A DNA stretch of 64,000 nucleotides from Haliclona indistincta. Its lineage: Eukaryota; Porifera; Demospongiae; Haplosclerida; Chalinidae. Below, piece by piece: positions 24,301 to 35,296 of this stretch (position 1 is the stretch's first letter; each line of letters begins with the position of its first letter). The position numbers were made by a program, and so were the translations under genes. The notes under the pieces were generated by a model. It did not search any database and was not told where the DNA came from. It saw only the letters and a program-made list of their open reading frames with translations. The DNA is taken from positions 3,639,152 to 3,703,151 of the forward strand of contig OZ024784.1 of NCBI GenBank assembly GCA_964017065.1. The letters are read 5' to 3'.

Positions 24301-25389
24301 ACGGCCCACCATCACAGATTCGACTCGTTTCTTGCTTTAACAGTATCTACTCGAGCTAGCAGACAAGCATGATCGCCCTAGGTTAGTGGAAAGCTGCTTC
24401 TTACCTTCTAGAAGGCCAATTCCATCCAATACGAAACTGTACGTACGCGTACCGTCGGCCATCACAAGTCTATCTTTAGAAACACGGCCATCATGTGTGG
24501 AGTTGCAATTTTTAATCAAGTGCGTGGGAGTGTACCGCTCCTGCTCTCTTACCGCGCTCAAACTCATTATGCGCTCCTGGTGATTTCTTCTTCTCAGCTT
24601 CAAGAAAATGATATTCCTCTTCCTCTTATGCCAGGAGATAATGTTTTCACTGGTAGGGCGTTCATTTTTTCTTTGTACTCTAAATGTCTTTTTCTTAGGC
24701 GAACTTCGTCGTGTACCGAAATGCACTACTGATCCTCCAGGAAATGATGGGGGACACAATTGGGCAGGAAGCCCTGGAGGAAGACCAATGAACTGGCAAG
24801 GAGGAGGAGGTGGAGGAAGAATGGATTGGCAAAGTAGCCATGGTGGTGGAGACTGGCAAGGTGGCCATGGTGGAGGAGACTGGCCAGGTGGCCGTGGTGG
24901 AGGAGACTGGCAAGGTGGCCGTGGTGGAGGAGACTGGCAAGGTGGCCGTGGTGGAGGAATGGAGCACATTGATAGAGGAATGGATCATCAGTTCCAACAA
25001 CCTCCCATGGATTATGGTGGACAGACAAAGTAAGTGAAGGCCCACTTCACAACTTTTACATTGTATTTGATTACAGTAGGACAGAGCCACAGAGTGCTGT
25101 ACCTCGTGTCAATGTAAGCATTGCCATTATTTTGAAGATTGTAGTAGTCTTTTCCCCAGAGCCAGCAGATGTACGCTGCCACACAACTAAATCCTCAACC
25201 ACCACCACCACAGCATGTAAGTATAACTAGCACTATCTTTAAACTATGTGTACTCTTTAACAGAGTCATTTCGTTGCTCCCGGTGAGGTGAAGAATCTTG
25301 CTAAGCCTGCCATGGATTGTCCCATATGTGGCCGGAAGGACTTCAAAACTCAAACTGAATTAGAAGTGCATAGCGCACAGTGTACATAA
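21373..25389 (+). CDS. Coiled-coil UBAN/zinc-finger protein, NEMO/optineurin-like
   Basis: A long, mostly coiled-coil protein (about 850 residues, many exons) starting MSAHGGLRAVSGEDASS. Coiled-coil exons cover about 21480-23980. The largest, 22207 to about 22870, is Glu/Gln/Arg-rich with heptads. Near the end of the coil, FEQAKKDFDDERRQREHDAQ resembles the UBAN ubiquitin-binding signature (ADFxAERxxREK) of NEMO, optineurin and TNIP. Next comes a Gly/Trp-rich repeat segment (24780-24960), then a Pro/Gln linker. The C-terminal zinc finger CPICGRKDFKTQTELEVHSA ends in QC (C-x2-C-x13-H-x3-C), in the terminal position seen in NEMO/OPTN. The architecture suggests a polyubiquitin-binding adaptor in signalling or selective autophagy. 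The exact orthologue is uncertain; CALCOCO/TAX1BP1-like is the main alternative. An intron (23984-24597) is inflated by a transposon. Confidence 0.75.
24028..24579. mobile_element. 552-bp fold-back transposon (CAGGAG family, copy 2)
   Basis: Inverted repeats of about 165 bp at each end are roughly 95% identical by eye. The left end starts CAGGAGCGCATAATGAGTT and the right end is its reverse complement, with inner parts such as GATGGCCGACGGTACGCGTA matched in both arms. A perfect 7-bp direct repeat GTGATTT flanks it (24021-24027 and 24580-24586). Deleting the element plus one repeat restores a 55-bp intron with normal GT-AG ends between the codons for ATLEDK and LQEND. The central about 220 bp is single-copy with no transposase. 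Termini match the element at 15139-15398. Confidence 0.92.
24780..24960 (+). repeat. Tandem GGGDWQGGR coding repeat
   Basis: About five in-frame copies of a 27-bp unit encode GGGDWQGGR/H variants within the coiled-coil UBAN gene. One copy has DWPGGR instead of DWQGGR. The near-identity of the last three units points to recent slippage expansion. Confidence 0.85.
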
Positions 25390-25441
25390 TCAGTGTGTTG
25401 ACTTCCAGTTGTTGGCTGTTTTGTTACAAAACCAGTGTTTC

Positions 25442-25447
25442 AATAAA
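25442..25447 (+). terminator. Poly(A) signal of UBAN gene
   Basis: AATAAA lies 53 nt past the stop codon at 25387-25389 and 116 bp before the convergent IFRD stop, so it is a plausible 3' end for the UBAN transcript. Confidence 0.55.
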
Positions 25448-25562
25448 TATTGAGTGTGATAATAATTACAATGTATCTTTTGGTTCATCTCGGTGAGCGG
25501 TGCACCACCTCACACTGAGTGAAGCTCATTCATAGAATAAAATAGACTGTATTAAATAGTGT

Positions 25563-27506
25563 TTAGAGGACAGCTCGCTTGTCTCTCTGTTTGCTACGTG
25601 ACTGTGTGCGGTGCTTAGCTGAAGCTGCATTAAACAGTTTCTACAAGAAAAAAACAAGGACACAATGATGATGAACAGAGACCATTTGCTTGCCTTTTCA
25701 ATCTTATCCGATTTAGAGAGTTTGTGAGTCACAGGAGGTGTTCCCAGGTGGAAGACATCCCTCACTAGATCATTGTGTTGGAGGTGTATTCTCATGCCAT
25801 TAGCCAGCAGGTCGGTGAGTGCACCATACTGAGCAAGCCTATAGGAATGACAGCTATAATGCACAGTTTCCTGTGTATAAATACCTGAACACTAAACCAA
25901 CTAATAGGGGAAACATTCTAAACTAAACTAGACTAAATAATACTGCAGGGGCTCACTCCATAACAACTCACTTTGCCCAGGAGTCTAGGACAACTGACTC
26001 CAAGCCACACTTGATCACTCTCTCAGGAACTGATCCAGTCTGCAAAGGCATGATTTTCTATCCGATTGTCACACAAGATGACTCACCTCGATAGCTTGTT
26101 GGAGATCCCTAAAACAGGATCTCTGTTGACTTCTTTCCTTACGAGCAGTGTATCTAACAAGACAATAATCTTAACCAGTTAATCTAATCACTCTCCTATC
26201 TCTCACCGATTGCTCTCAGCAGCTAGGTCCTTTATCAAATCGTGTGTGATATCCACTTCACGAGTGGTGAGGAGATCTTCGTCTACATTCCTCACCAACT
26301 CAAACAGGAGAACTATAGAATGCCCAACAGACACTCTCACCGAGATATCAGGAGAGCGAGACAGTACTCTGTTGAGGAGGCTCAGTTTGCTGTGAGATAA
26401 TGAAGCACAACATAGCGATCAACACCGAGACTTGTAGACACACCTTGTCAGTATAACAGTTGCAACTCGTGGTGGTAATAGCGAGAGCAAGAGAGTCCAT
26501 CCCTTAAGCACTGCACACACCAGTGCATCATTTCTACAAGAACTAAGGACATCCTCAAACTCGTGCATAATAGCTTCTATTTCCTGGGAAGGAGAATGAT
26601 GAATACACGACACATACACAACACGTACCGGCATGTCGGGACAGAGGAAGAACCATGAAAATGCAAGTGTACATGCAGCCTAGAAAACACACAAATACTT
26701 GTGAGACACGCACGCATGCTATATACTCACTGAACATCTCTCTTCTATGCTGACTGTGTGGTCCTTCACTAAGGCGGTTAAGATAGGTTTAATCTCAGTG
26801 AACAGATGGTAATAATCCAGTCCAAGTTGAACTGCTACCAATGATATGAGCTGAACCAACTCGCATCTCTCCTTTCCTCTAGCTACTCAAAAATAATAAC
26901 ATGACTACACTTTGTGACAATCCACACATACTTTTTCTGACACCTCTCAGTAATAGGTCCATCAAAGTCTCTTCTCTGCACGAGAGAGCAATGAACGTCA
27001 AGAAAGATAGCCTCATATGACATACCTTCCTTGAATGTGACCTGAGACAACTCTTTGCTTGAGTGTTTTGTTGAGATAAAGCAATGCAGCTGTCCTCGTG
27101 TGTGAGCTACATGTAGTTCAGTTAGCAATCAAGCAAATGTTTCAATAGTATACCCACTTCTTATCTGAGAGATGATCAATGTGCTCCATTAACTGAAACT
27201 GAAGCTCGCTATCACTGTCTGTGTCATCTGTTCCAGCTCCTTCAGACAGCATGGCTTCACAAGAGATCCAGGATTATATTCATTTTCAAATTAAAGAGCA
27301 CTATACCTTCATCACTGATCACGCTACCATCGAGTGAACTACACACACTCTCACTATCATCCTCGGGGAGGTGGTTTAGTAACCCTCCAGGACCCTCTAA
27401 ACAAAGACAAAGAAAGGTAAGGTAAATGCAGTAGTATCAACGAAGATATCGTCTTACCATCATCGCCAAGACGAGCCTTCTTCTTTCTTCCTTTGCCTTT
27501 AGGCAT
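25563..27506 (-). CDS. Interferon-related developmental regulator (IFRD1/2)
   Basis: Armadillo-like co-regulator of transcription and translation. The start MPKGKGRKKKARLGDDG is basic, as in IFRD proteins (MPKxKKR). Exon 2 is acidic and Ser-rich (LPEDDSESVCSSLDGSVISD), then the conserved LQFQLMEHIDHLSDK region begins the repeat domain. Later exons carry the helical repeats (CAACTLAFSWFFL-type near 26640-26670). The C-terminal IFRD_C part is clear: GMRIHLQHNDLVRDVFHLG followed by PPVTHKLSKSDKIEK, then FNAASAKHRTQSRSKQRDKR ending AVL. It has about a dozen exons and a typical length for the family. It converges with the UBAN gene and is divergent to GCAT, with two E-boxes between. Confidence 0.9.
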
Positions 27507-27598
27507 TTTGGTATTTAAAATCGCTGTGTTCAACAGTAAAAAGAGGCGATACCTCGGGCTATCTAGCCATTCGTATTTCACGATGATGCTGCAATAAA

Positions 27599-27629
27599 TC
27601 ACGTGATGCCGCACAGCTTCGTCACGTGA
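27599..27629. promoter_or_regulatory. Two TCACGTGA boxes in IFRD/GCAT divergent promoter
   Basis: Perfect TCACGTGA palindromes at 27599-27606 and 27622-27629, 23 bp apart start to start, in the 159-bp gap between the IFRD ATG (27506) and the GCAT ATG (27666). The paired, perfect sites in such a short promoter suggest a bHLH-ZIP input to one or both genes. Confidence 0.5.
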
Positions 27630-27665
27630 TTAGTTCTAAATTTAGGAAGGAAGAGTAAAACCAAC

Positions 27666-30355
27666 ATGGCTGCATCTTCCTGGAGAAATGTGTCTCGATT
27701 GCAGCTAGGATCATGGCTGACCAGAGCTAGCTCTTCGCAAGGTGCCATGAGAGCAGTGCTGCAAGAGCAACTCGATGCAATTAAAGCAGCTGGTACTTAC
27801 AAGAGCGAACGCGTTATATCATCCCCACAAGGTGCTAAGATTCGGGTTAAAGGTAGCAGCAGTGGACTGCTTAATTTCTGTGCAAATAACTACCTCGGGC
27901 TCTCGGTGAGCTAGTTATATCCAGCATTCCTAATAATGTACTTATATCATATTATGCTGCAGAGTCACCCTGAGGTGATTGAGGCATCGCGTCAAGCTCT
28001 ACTAGATTATGGAGCAGGTCTCAGCTCAGTGCGCTTCATCTGTGGAACACAGGTAATCAAACACACACATGTAGTACATTGAGAGCAAAGACATTGTATT
28101 GTAACAATGAAGACATTGTGTGGGTGGAACATGAGTTACTGTGTTTGCATAACCATTCAGACCATACATAAAGAGTTGGAGCAAAAGATTGCAGAGTTTC
28201 ATGGCAGAGATGATGCAATCCTCTATGCTGCTTGTTTTGATGCTAATGCAGGTAACATCACTCGTATAACAAGCAATAGTTTCAATACCATGTCATACAG
28301 GTGTATTTGAGGGACTCCTCTCACCTGAACATGATGCCGTGATTAGTGATGAGCTCAATCATGCCTCCATTATAGATGGTCAACGTCTGCTCAAGGAAAA
28401 GGACAGAAAGTGCAAGTATCGCTATAAACACAATGGTGAGCCCTTAAAGCTAATTGCTTGTATCTGGTGTCTAAGGTTGTAATTTTCTTGTGTGACAGAC
28501 AAAATGATATCGTAAACAACCTGTGTTAATGCAATTTTAGCATCATTGGTTTATTACGACAGTGGTATTTCAACTTTGGACATCAGATTGGTTATGCGTA
28601 ATGAATCGTCAATATGGCATGTCCTAGTAGTATTGTCACCAATGTATTATTAGGTGACACACAATAATTGAGCTTTTACAGTAGATGGGAATTTCCCTTC
28701 TACTAATAACTGTAACTTCGTTCTTCTCATTGTGTGTAGACTTAGCTGACCTTGAAGTTCAACTGCAAGCAGCTAAAGGTTCTCGTACAGCAATGATAGT
28801 AACCGATGGTGTATTCAGTATGGATGGAGAGATATCTCAACTACCGTACTTTCGCTCCTTCCTTTTCCTTCTTCTCATACAATAGTTTATCATGCTGTAA
28901 TAGTTTTTACCACTTCCAGAGCGCTGTGTGACCTTGCTGATAAATATGGAGCAGTAGTGTTTGTGGATGAGTGCCATGCTACTGGTTTCATGGGTAAAGG
29001 AGGTCGTGGAACTGAGGAACATCTCGGCTGTGAGGGAAGAGTGGACATTATAAATTCCACGTTGGGCAAAGCATTGGGTGGTGCTGCTGGTCAGCAGTAC
29101 AGTCCTCTATTGTACTGTAGTTCTTTAAATCTCTCATTAGGTGGCTACACTGTCGGCCCACAAGAAGCAATTGATTTGTTAAGACAACGTTCCCGGCCAT
29201 ACCTCTTCTCAAACACTCTCCCGCCACCTGTGGTTGTTGGTGCCAGTAAGGTTAGCATCAGACGAACCGCACTAATTGAATGAGCGTATACATTCCTTCA
29301 TTAGGTCTTTGATCTGTTGATGGATGGAAAATGCACTGATCTACTTGAAAAACTGCAATGGAACACACAATATTTCCGAGCAAAAATGAGTAGTGTTGGA
29401 TTCAAGCTGAAGGTTTAATTTTCAATTAATTTTTGTTTTGCTAAATTTCTTAATGATGTGGCAATTCGGTACACTTACAAATGCGTGTGAAACCGCAAAA
29501 TAGAAATATGATTTTTGCTGTAATGTGTTATCAGCAAAATGATATGTACTAAACAGGGTCCTTTTGATACCTGTTTTTATGTTGATGCTGTAGTTTGTGT
29601 GTGTGAACACTGTGTGGGTGGGCTGTATGTGTGTCTGTGTGTGCATTAAATTCCCTTTAGGTAACATAATCCAGACTGCTAAAAATCACTAGCTCGTAAC
29701 GCAATAAGTATGTGTGTTCACAAGCTGTACGCACACACATTTTGCTATTATCAATAGTGACGCAATGTTTGTTCTATAGCATGATTTGTTTAGCCTAAAA
29801 GTTGATTCTTGCATGATCCTGCTTGGTTACAGGAGTGATAATTGCATCCTTTTTTCCTTTGAATCTTATCAGCACGTTTGCACTTTGCCATGGGTGTGCC
29901 CTTGTAATTATATTGATACTGTTTGTGCATGGATTCTTTCCCATATTTACGACCACTCTCTCACAACGTACCTTCACATGCTCACTGCATGCATTCCGCA
30001 TAGGGAGAATCGCATCCAATAGTTCCCGTTATGCTAGAGGATGCAAGGCTTGCGACAGAAATGGCAGACGAAATGCTAAGTGAGTAAAAATTATTTTATA
30101 TTCACCTCTCTTTTTAAACTTGTTTTTTTTTTCTAACAGAACAAGGCATCTATGTAATTGGCTTCAGCTACCCAGTGGTACCAGTTGGTATGTTTTGTCT
30201 TGCACTAGTAAGGTACTGTGTTAGTTACTGCTTTGCCCTCATTAGGACAAGCACGTATAAGAGTGCAACTGTCAGCTGTACATAGCAAAGAGGACATCGA
30301 TAGATGCATTGAAGGGTTCACTACGGTTGCCAAGGCGAAGGGTCTCATTGGCTAG
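27666..30355 (+). CDS. GCAT: Glycine C-acetyltransferase (2-amino-3-ketobutyrate CoA ligase), mitochondrial
   Basis: PLP enzyme that cleaves 2-amino-3-oxobutyrate with CoA to glycine and acetyl-CoA in threonine breakdown. The N-terminus [20 protein letters not shown] is Arg/Ser-rich and lacks acids, like a mitochondrial presequence. Landmarks are [92 protein letters not shown] (Lys is the expected PLP lysine), [28 protein letters not shown] and [20 protein letters not shown]. About eleven exons give about 420 residues. Two introns are unusually long for this window: about 300 bp (28435-28738) and about 590 bp (29414-30004). The second has GT-rich and AT-rich tracts but no recognisable repeat. 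Confidence 0.96.
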
Positions 30356-30558
30356 AGCTGTTTTCAGACAGAGCTGTTTTTAGACTGAAGATAACCAATA
30401 ATAATAATTGTGTTACTAACACACCTCTTTATGTTGTCAAACAATTGTAGATGTTTCAAATACTTTTTAAAATCATACCAATTGAAGAGCAATAACATGT
30501 ACAATAATAATGAGGAAAGCTAAAAATTAATGATTTGCATGATAATTGTGACCATCAC

Positions 30559-31030
30559 CTATGCACCACAAGACTGGCATTCACAACGGTGTATAAATCT
30601 TATTGTCATATTTATCTTTTTTTCTGAGCCATCTGAACATTTGAGAGGATAGTTGGGCATTCTAACAGCTTCGTAATCCACAGGTTTGCAGCAATCGCAT
30701 ATGTGAGCTAATGGTTTGGTGACTTTACCATTCGCATCACGAGCTCCGTCTAGAGCTGCTTGTCTGAAGAAGCAGTCAATATGGTCAGGTGGGCAACGTG
30801 CTATTTACTCACCTTGAATTGAAGATGACCGGGTATTCGTAACTGGTGCACCCGCCTTTACAAGAAGGAAGCGTTAAGCTGCTATGGCAGCCATCTCTTG
30901 ATATTTTACTTGTAGTAAAAGTTCGTTCGCACTTTCCTTCATAGGTGTGCCTTGGAATGTAGCTCTCAGTCTGAATCAAACTCGTCGCGATAATTGTTGC
31001 CACAATAAACCCACTCAGCGAGAGACTCAT
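30559..31030 (-). CDS. Small secreted C-terminal cystine-knot (CTCK) protein
   Basis: Two exons (31030 to about 30812 and about 30760 to 30559) encode about 143 residues. The signal peptide is MSLSLSGFIVATIIATSLIQ. The rest is a single cystine-knot domain with eleven cysteines, including the ring motif CKGGC (C-x-G-x-C), HICDCCKP in the middle and the C-terminal HRCECQSC (C-x-C plus a last Cys). The C-terminal half (CCKPVDYEAVRMPNYPLKC) resembles the CTCK of von Willebrand factor, mucins, norrin and bursicon. Standing alone after a signal peptide, it looks like a free dimerising ligand or a small matrix protein, but neither receptor nor role can be read from sequence. About 320 bp of gene-free DNA lie upstream. 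Confidence 0.85.
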
Positions 31031-31346
31031 GGTTGCTCAATTTCTTTACGCAGACTCGCGCAGACTGGATGACTACTACTCTCGCACGGATATTTACTGG
31101 GGATTGTGGAATTAGTTTATGGGCGTTGCTTGTACTGTATCATCTATGACATAACACAGTAGTACTGTACAAACGTCAATGACTACTGTATCCATCCGTT
31201 CTACTTGTACTTCAATTCTTCGGCCACTGATATATGTCCCATCACTAGGTTGCTGTCGCGAAGAACTAGTTCCTGCCTAAAATAAAAACATAGACTAAGT
31301 CAAATTTCCCGCGCCCGCAAACTGTTCGCGGGACTAGTCCCTCACG
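31031..31346. other. Gene-free interval upstream of CTCK gene
   Basis: Holds the CTCK promoter and the 3' flank of the small gene at 31347. A CpG-containing, E2F-like stretch TTTCCCGCGCCCGC lies at about 31302-31315, followed by GTTCGCGGGAC. No ORF or repeat is recognised. Confidence 0.4.
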
Positions 31347-31706
31347 TTACTCGTACGCATACTTTTGTAGATCTCGACGAATTGCATCAGCTTTTTTGTC
31401 CGATTTACTGGTTCTTTTCTTTTTCTTGTGTGACCGCTTTTTGTGTACTGGTGAGCAGTCACCGACCCCTGTTTGCACCGCTTTGTCAACTGAACTCTGT
31501 AACAAAAATAAATCAGCACTAAAACAACAGTTGTACTTCTCGTTTACCTTTTGTTTTTCCATCTTTAATAGTGCCTCTGCTTGTCGATCAAGCACTCTTT
31601 GTTTTCGCAGTGCTTCTAGGTGATAGGCTTCCATTTTCTCACCTCCCACAGCGTTGTTTACGTCGAGCCACGCCCTGATATAAATTTCATCAAAGAAGCC
31701 CACCAT
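31347..31706 (-). CDS. Small basic protein of unknown function
   Basis: Two exons separated by an intron of about 50 bp (near 31498-31549) give about 100 residues. It starts MVGFFDEIYIRAWLDVNNAV, continues with a helical Glu/Lys/Arg segment (HLEALRKQRVLDRQAEALL), and ends in a strongly basic tail (KKRSHKKKKRTSKSDKK) and RRDLQKYAYE. I do not recognise the family. The basic tail could be a nuclear signal. The ATG sits on the palindrome CCATGG at 31703-31708 and overlaps the RASGEF1 start codon on the other strand. A downstream in-frame Met (MEAYHLEAL, near 31636) would remove the overlap. Clean in-frame splicing supports a real gene. Confidence 0.6.
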   Translation of the reverse strand: MVGFFDEIYIRAWLDVNNAVGGEKMEAYHLEALRKQRVLDRQAEALLKMEKQKVNEKYNCCFSADLFLLQSSVDKAVQTGVGDCSPVHKKRSHKKKKRTSKSDKKADAIRRDLQKYAYE

Positions 31707-34700
31707 GGCTGCACGTAAAGAAGGAGGCGCATTGCCTAGCAGCAGAGGAAGAGACTTACTGAACATACAATTAGAGGTTAGTTGTCGTCTTTTTATGATC
31801 GGCAAGTATGACAGAGAGGATTGGGAGAGCGCTACTTACGTACTAGTATAAAACATAAGTTTTATAAGATGATAGATTTTGCTAAGGTCATGCTAAAATC
31901 TATGATTTAAACTTACTACTACTGCACTTTGTCAGGTAACAGAGAAGCTTCTTGCAGCAGAAGAACAAAAGTTACGACTATTAAAGTCAGACATAGACGA
32001 AATTCGAAACGCTGGTGATGTTACCACCTCATTGTCAAAGGTATCCAGCTATGCCTAACTGGTAATACAACTTTGATGTTACATATTAACAGGGCAAAGA
32101 GCTGGAAGCTCATGAGAATTCGTTAATGTGAGTGCATGACTGCAAGTAGCTCAGTTCTAGATTGATTTTTGTCTGCAGGCGTATTCGTGATCAGTTTCAC
32201 CGGTTGTCTCTTGAGCTCCACCATGGGATGTTGAAGAGACGATCAAAGATGGAGGTAATGAAGATGGCTGCATTGGAAATAGTAAATCTTACTCCTGTTA
32301 TAGATTTCTCGAAGTCTGCCTGCTATTGGAATGAAGCAAACTCCAAAGAGTCGGGTGAGCACAACCACGACTTGCAAGCATGTGTGACATACACATTCTT
32401 CTTCAGCCTTCACTGTTTGATCACATGGTATCCAAAGAAGAGCTAGTCAAAGAAACTAGCCAACAGAGAGAAAGACCAGGTGCAGCAGACAAGAGACAAG
32501 GGGTACCACTAGATGATATCAAGGGAATATTCTCACCTCATCAGCTAGAAAAGGTTATTTTACTCATGCTCTACTTCACTTAGTCACGTGTATGTGCAGG
32601 AGCTAAAGTATCGTGATGGAGTACTTGTAGCCGGCTCACTAGATGCTCTTGTACAGATGCTTATTCCAACTGAAAAGTACTATCCTGAGGTAACTCATAC
32701 ACTCTATACTAATGCAGCTATTACTCATTCTTGCTCTTCAGAGGACATTCTTGTTTGCATTTTTACTTTGCTCAAGACTGTTTGTAGCACCCCACGGGCT
32801 ACTGGGACGAGTGCTAAGGGTAAATCACTGGCTTTATTATTGCGTCACTCTTCCTATACACTCCCTCAGATATTCCAGTATCTACAGCGTCAACAGAGAA
32901 GTGGAGAAAGGAAAGATGGACCAGAACAAGTAAGAAACCAACTTTATTTCATGCAAAGATTTTATTATGTTTTGACAGATCTCATCTGCTAACAAATTTG
33001 TTCAACTTCTAGGGTAAATTGTAGTTACCATTAAGCTAATCTGAATCATAATTGTTATCTAGTGAGTGGACAGAAACCTTTCCATATGATTTTCGCGATG
33101 AACGCATGATGAGACGATTAAAGGACTTGACACAGATGTCTGCTGTTATTTCTCCTGTGAGTCAGTCAATGCAGCTCTTCATCTGTTTTCTTTTGCAATG
33201 TAGGAGCTGAGAAAAGAAGTGGGACAGGTACAGTCAGCGCTAATTCAAAAGCTCTCTGTTCTCGATCGATATGAGCGTGTGCTAGCTCAAGTAAACATGA
33301 CAGCAATGGAGAAAATGGTCGATCCTCGTACACAGGTTAATAAATTATTATAGACCACTGCCATCATGTCTCTTTAATAGGTGGATATTCTTAGACTCTG
33401 TGACGACCCTAAACTACTAGCACAACAACTGACACACATTGAACTGGTAAACAAACCCTGTACATCGCTTTTACTGTGCTAGCTACTTCACTATTAGGAG
33501 CGGTTGAACAACATCGGACCAGAAGAATTCATTCAGACCTTTGTCAAAGGAAGCAAGGACTCTCAGGTACTACTACTGTAATCATCGTTAACTGCATTGG
33601 TTTCCTCATCTTTATCAGGAAATGAAGACGACAGGAAATATTGAAGCTTACATTGAATGGTTTAACAGACTCAGTTATCTTGTGGCTACTGAGATATGTG
33701 TGGTGAGCACTAAACCAGACTGTGATGAACTCTCATCATGTCATTGGTTTCCACCATAGTCTGACAGACAACGTAACAGAGTTCGTCTGATAGAGTTCTT
33801 TGTAGACACAGCTAACGAGTGCAGTAGGTTGAATAATTTTAATTCGTACATGGCAATTGCAGGTGAGAAAATTTCATATTCTAAAACACTTCTTAAATAA
33901 ACAATCTCTATGCAGCTGGTCTCTATATGAGCCCTGTTGTCAGGCTGAAGAGAACTGTGAGCTATTGCTAAAACCACATTCACTCTTTCATCATTTCCTT
34001 TGCAGAGATCTCGTGTCAGTTCAAAGAAACTTGAAGAACTGGAGGTATAATTCCTTTTCTATTCTTTTATGTCTTCATGTTTTCACCAGAGCTATCTGGA
34101 TCCAAGCAGCAACTTCAAAGTGTATCGATCTGCACTAGAAGCTGCAGTTAGTGCAGCATTGAGCCATAAACAGCAACAATGCGTCATACCATTCTTCAGC
34201 CTTCTCATAAAGGATCTGTACTTCCTCAATGAAAGCATGGACAATAGGTTAGTTGGAGTACCATAGTAGGAACTACTTATGACCTTTGGTATGTAATTGC
34301 AGATTACCCAACGGATTTATCAAGTTTGAGGCAAGTTCCAGGCAACACCATTTTTATCCAGAATTTGATTATCATGTCTAGAACTAAGGTATCATTATTA
34401 TCGAATTTTCTACAGAAATGCATTCGCCTATCACAACTGGTTTCTTCTGTCCTCCTATGGAAAGAGACAGTGGTAAGATAGCACCTATTGCACAAAAAGA
34501 CCACATCCTCTCTTGTTGCATTGTGCAGCTCCCATACGAGAGGACAAGAGCTATTCTAAACTATTTGATGACAGTGCCCATTCACACAGATGATGGTAAT
34601 GTTGTCCAACATGCTCATCTATTACTCCTATTCATTTCCTATCCAGAACTACAACTAGTTTCATATGAGACAGAAGCCCCAGAAAACTCTGGTGAGAAGA

Positions 34701-34879
34701 AAAGATACCAGGAGCTAAAGTGAGAAACGACATCACAAAAATGATTTTAAAATTCTATCTTTGTATTCAGAGGGCTTCTAGGCTCCTATGCAAGATGTAT
34801 CAGTCGGCAAAGCGCCAGTATTCCCTCCTCTATAAGTGCATCAGGACTAGCCTCCTTCACACGCAAAGACTCAAAGTAG
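31705..34879 (+). CDS. RasGEF domain-containing protein, RASGEF1 family
   Basis: Guanine-nucleotide exchange factor for Ras/Rap-type GTPases. The N-terminal about 140 residues (MAARKEGGALPSSRGRDLLN, then a helical RIRDQFHRLSLELHHGMLKR segment) precede a RasGEF_N domain (GVLVAGSLDALVQMLIP, TFLFAFLLCSRLFVAPHGLL). Next is WTETFPYDFRDERMMRRLKD, nearly identical to RASGEF1. The catalytic CDC25 domain follows: DPKLLAQQLTHIELERLNNI, GPEEFIQTFVKGSKD, IEAYIEWFNRLSYLVATEIC, DPSSNFKVYRSALEAA, VIPFFSLLIKDLYFLNE and LPNGFIKFE. The end is SYETEAPENSGEKKRYQELK joined to GLLGSYARC and a short Ser-rich tail. One intron (34331-34415) has a GC donor. About seventeen exons. Confidence 0.93.
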
Positions 34880-35296
34880 TACTGTTCATATTGATCTGTT
34901 TTATAAAACACACATAATTTTGCACTACTTTTGTACTTTTAGATTCTATTTATCACTTTGTACTATAATTATTTTATTATTGTGTGTAATAATCTGTTGG
35001 CAAAAAAATTGACAGCATTTGTCAACAATAAATTTGCTTTAGCAAGCAATAAAAGCCCTGTTGACAGACAACATCTGTTAGTTTGGTTTATGTATACACA
35101 ACCCTAACAGTTTGGACTGCCAAACAGAGTGTAGTCACTACAGTAAACCACCACTGTACTGATAAGCAGCCAATACATGCAGTGTGTGTGTGTTAACACC
35201 ATTTCTTGTGAGTAGCATGAGGTGGCTCTGTTTACACACAATGGCAACATTACTGGTGACTATATTTACACTGTACAGCATTTTTATAAGACAACA
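34880..35296. other. Gene-free interval between RASGEF1 and PDZ gene
   Basis: AT-rich 3' flank of two convergent genes. Two AATAAA signals on the + strand at 35027-35032 and 35048-35053 could end RASGEF1. A short GT run is present near 35185. No ORF, tRNA or transposon end was seen. Confidence 0.5.

Noticed and set aside
24337..24969. A 210-residue minus-strand frame rich in Pro/His
   Set aside because: Antisense shadow of the Gly/Trp repeat exon and the right arm of the fold-back transposon; no splice or family support.
29413..30004. Long GCAT intron with GT-rich tracts and open frames
   Set aside because: No inverted ends, target duplication or protein similarity found; treated as an ordinary long intron.
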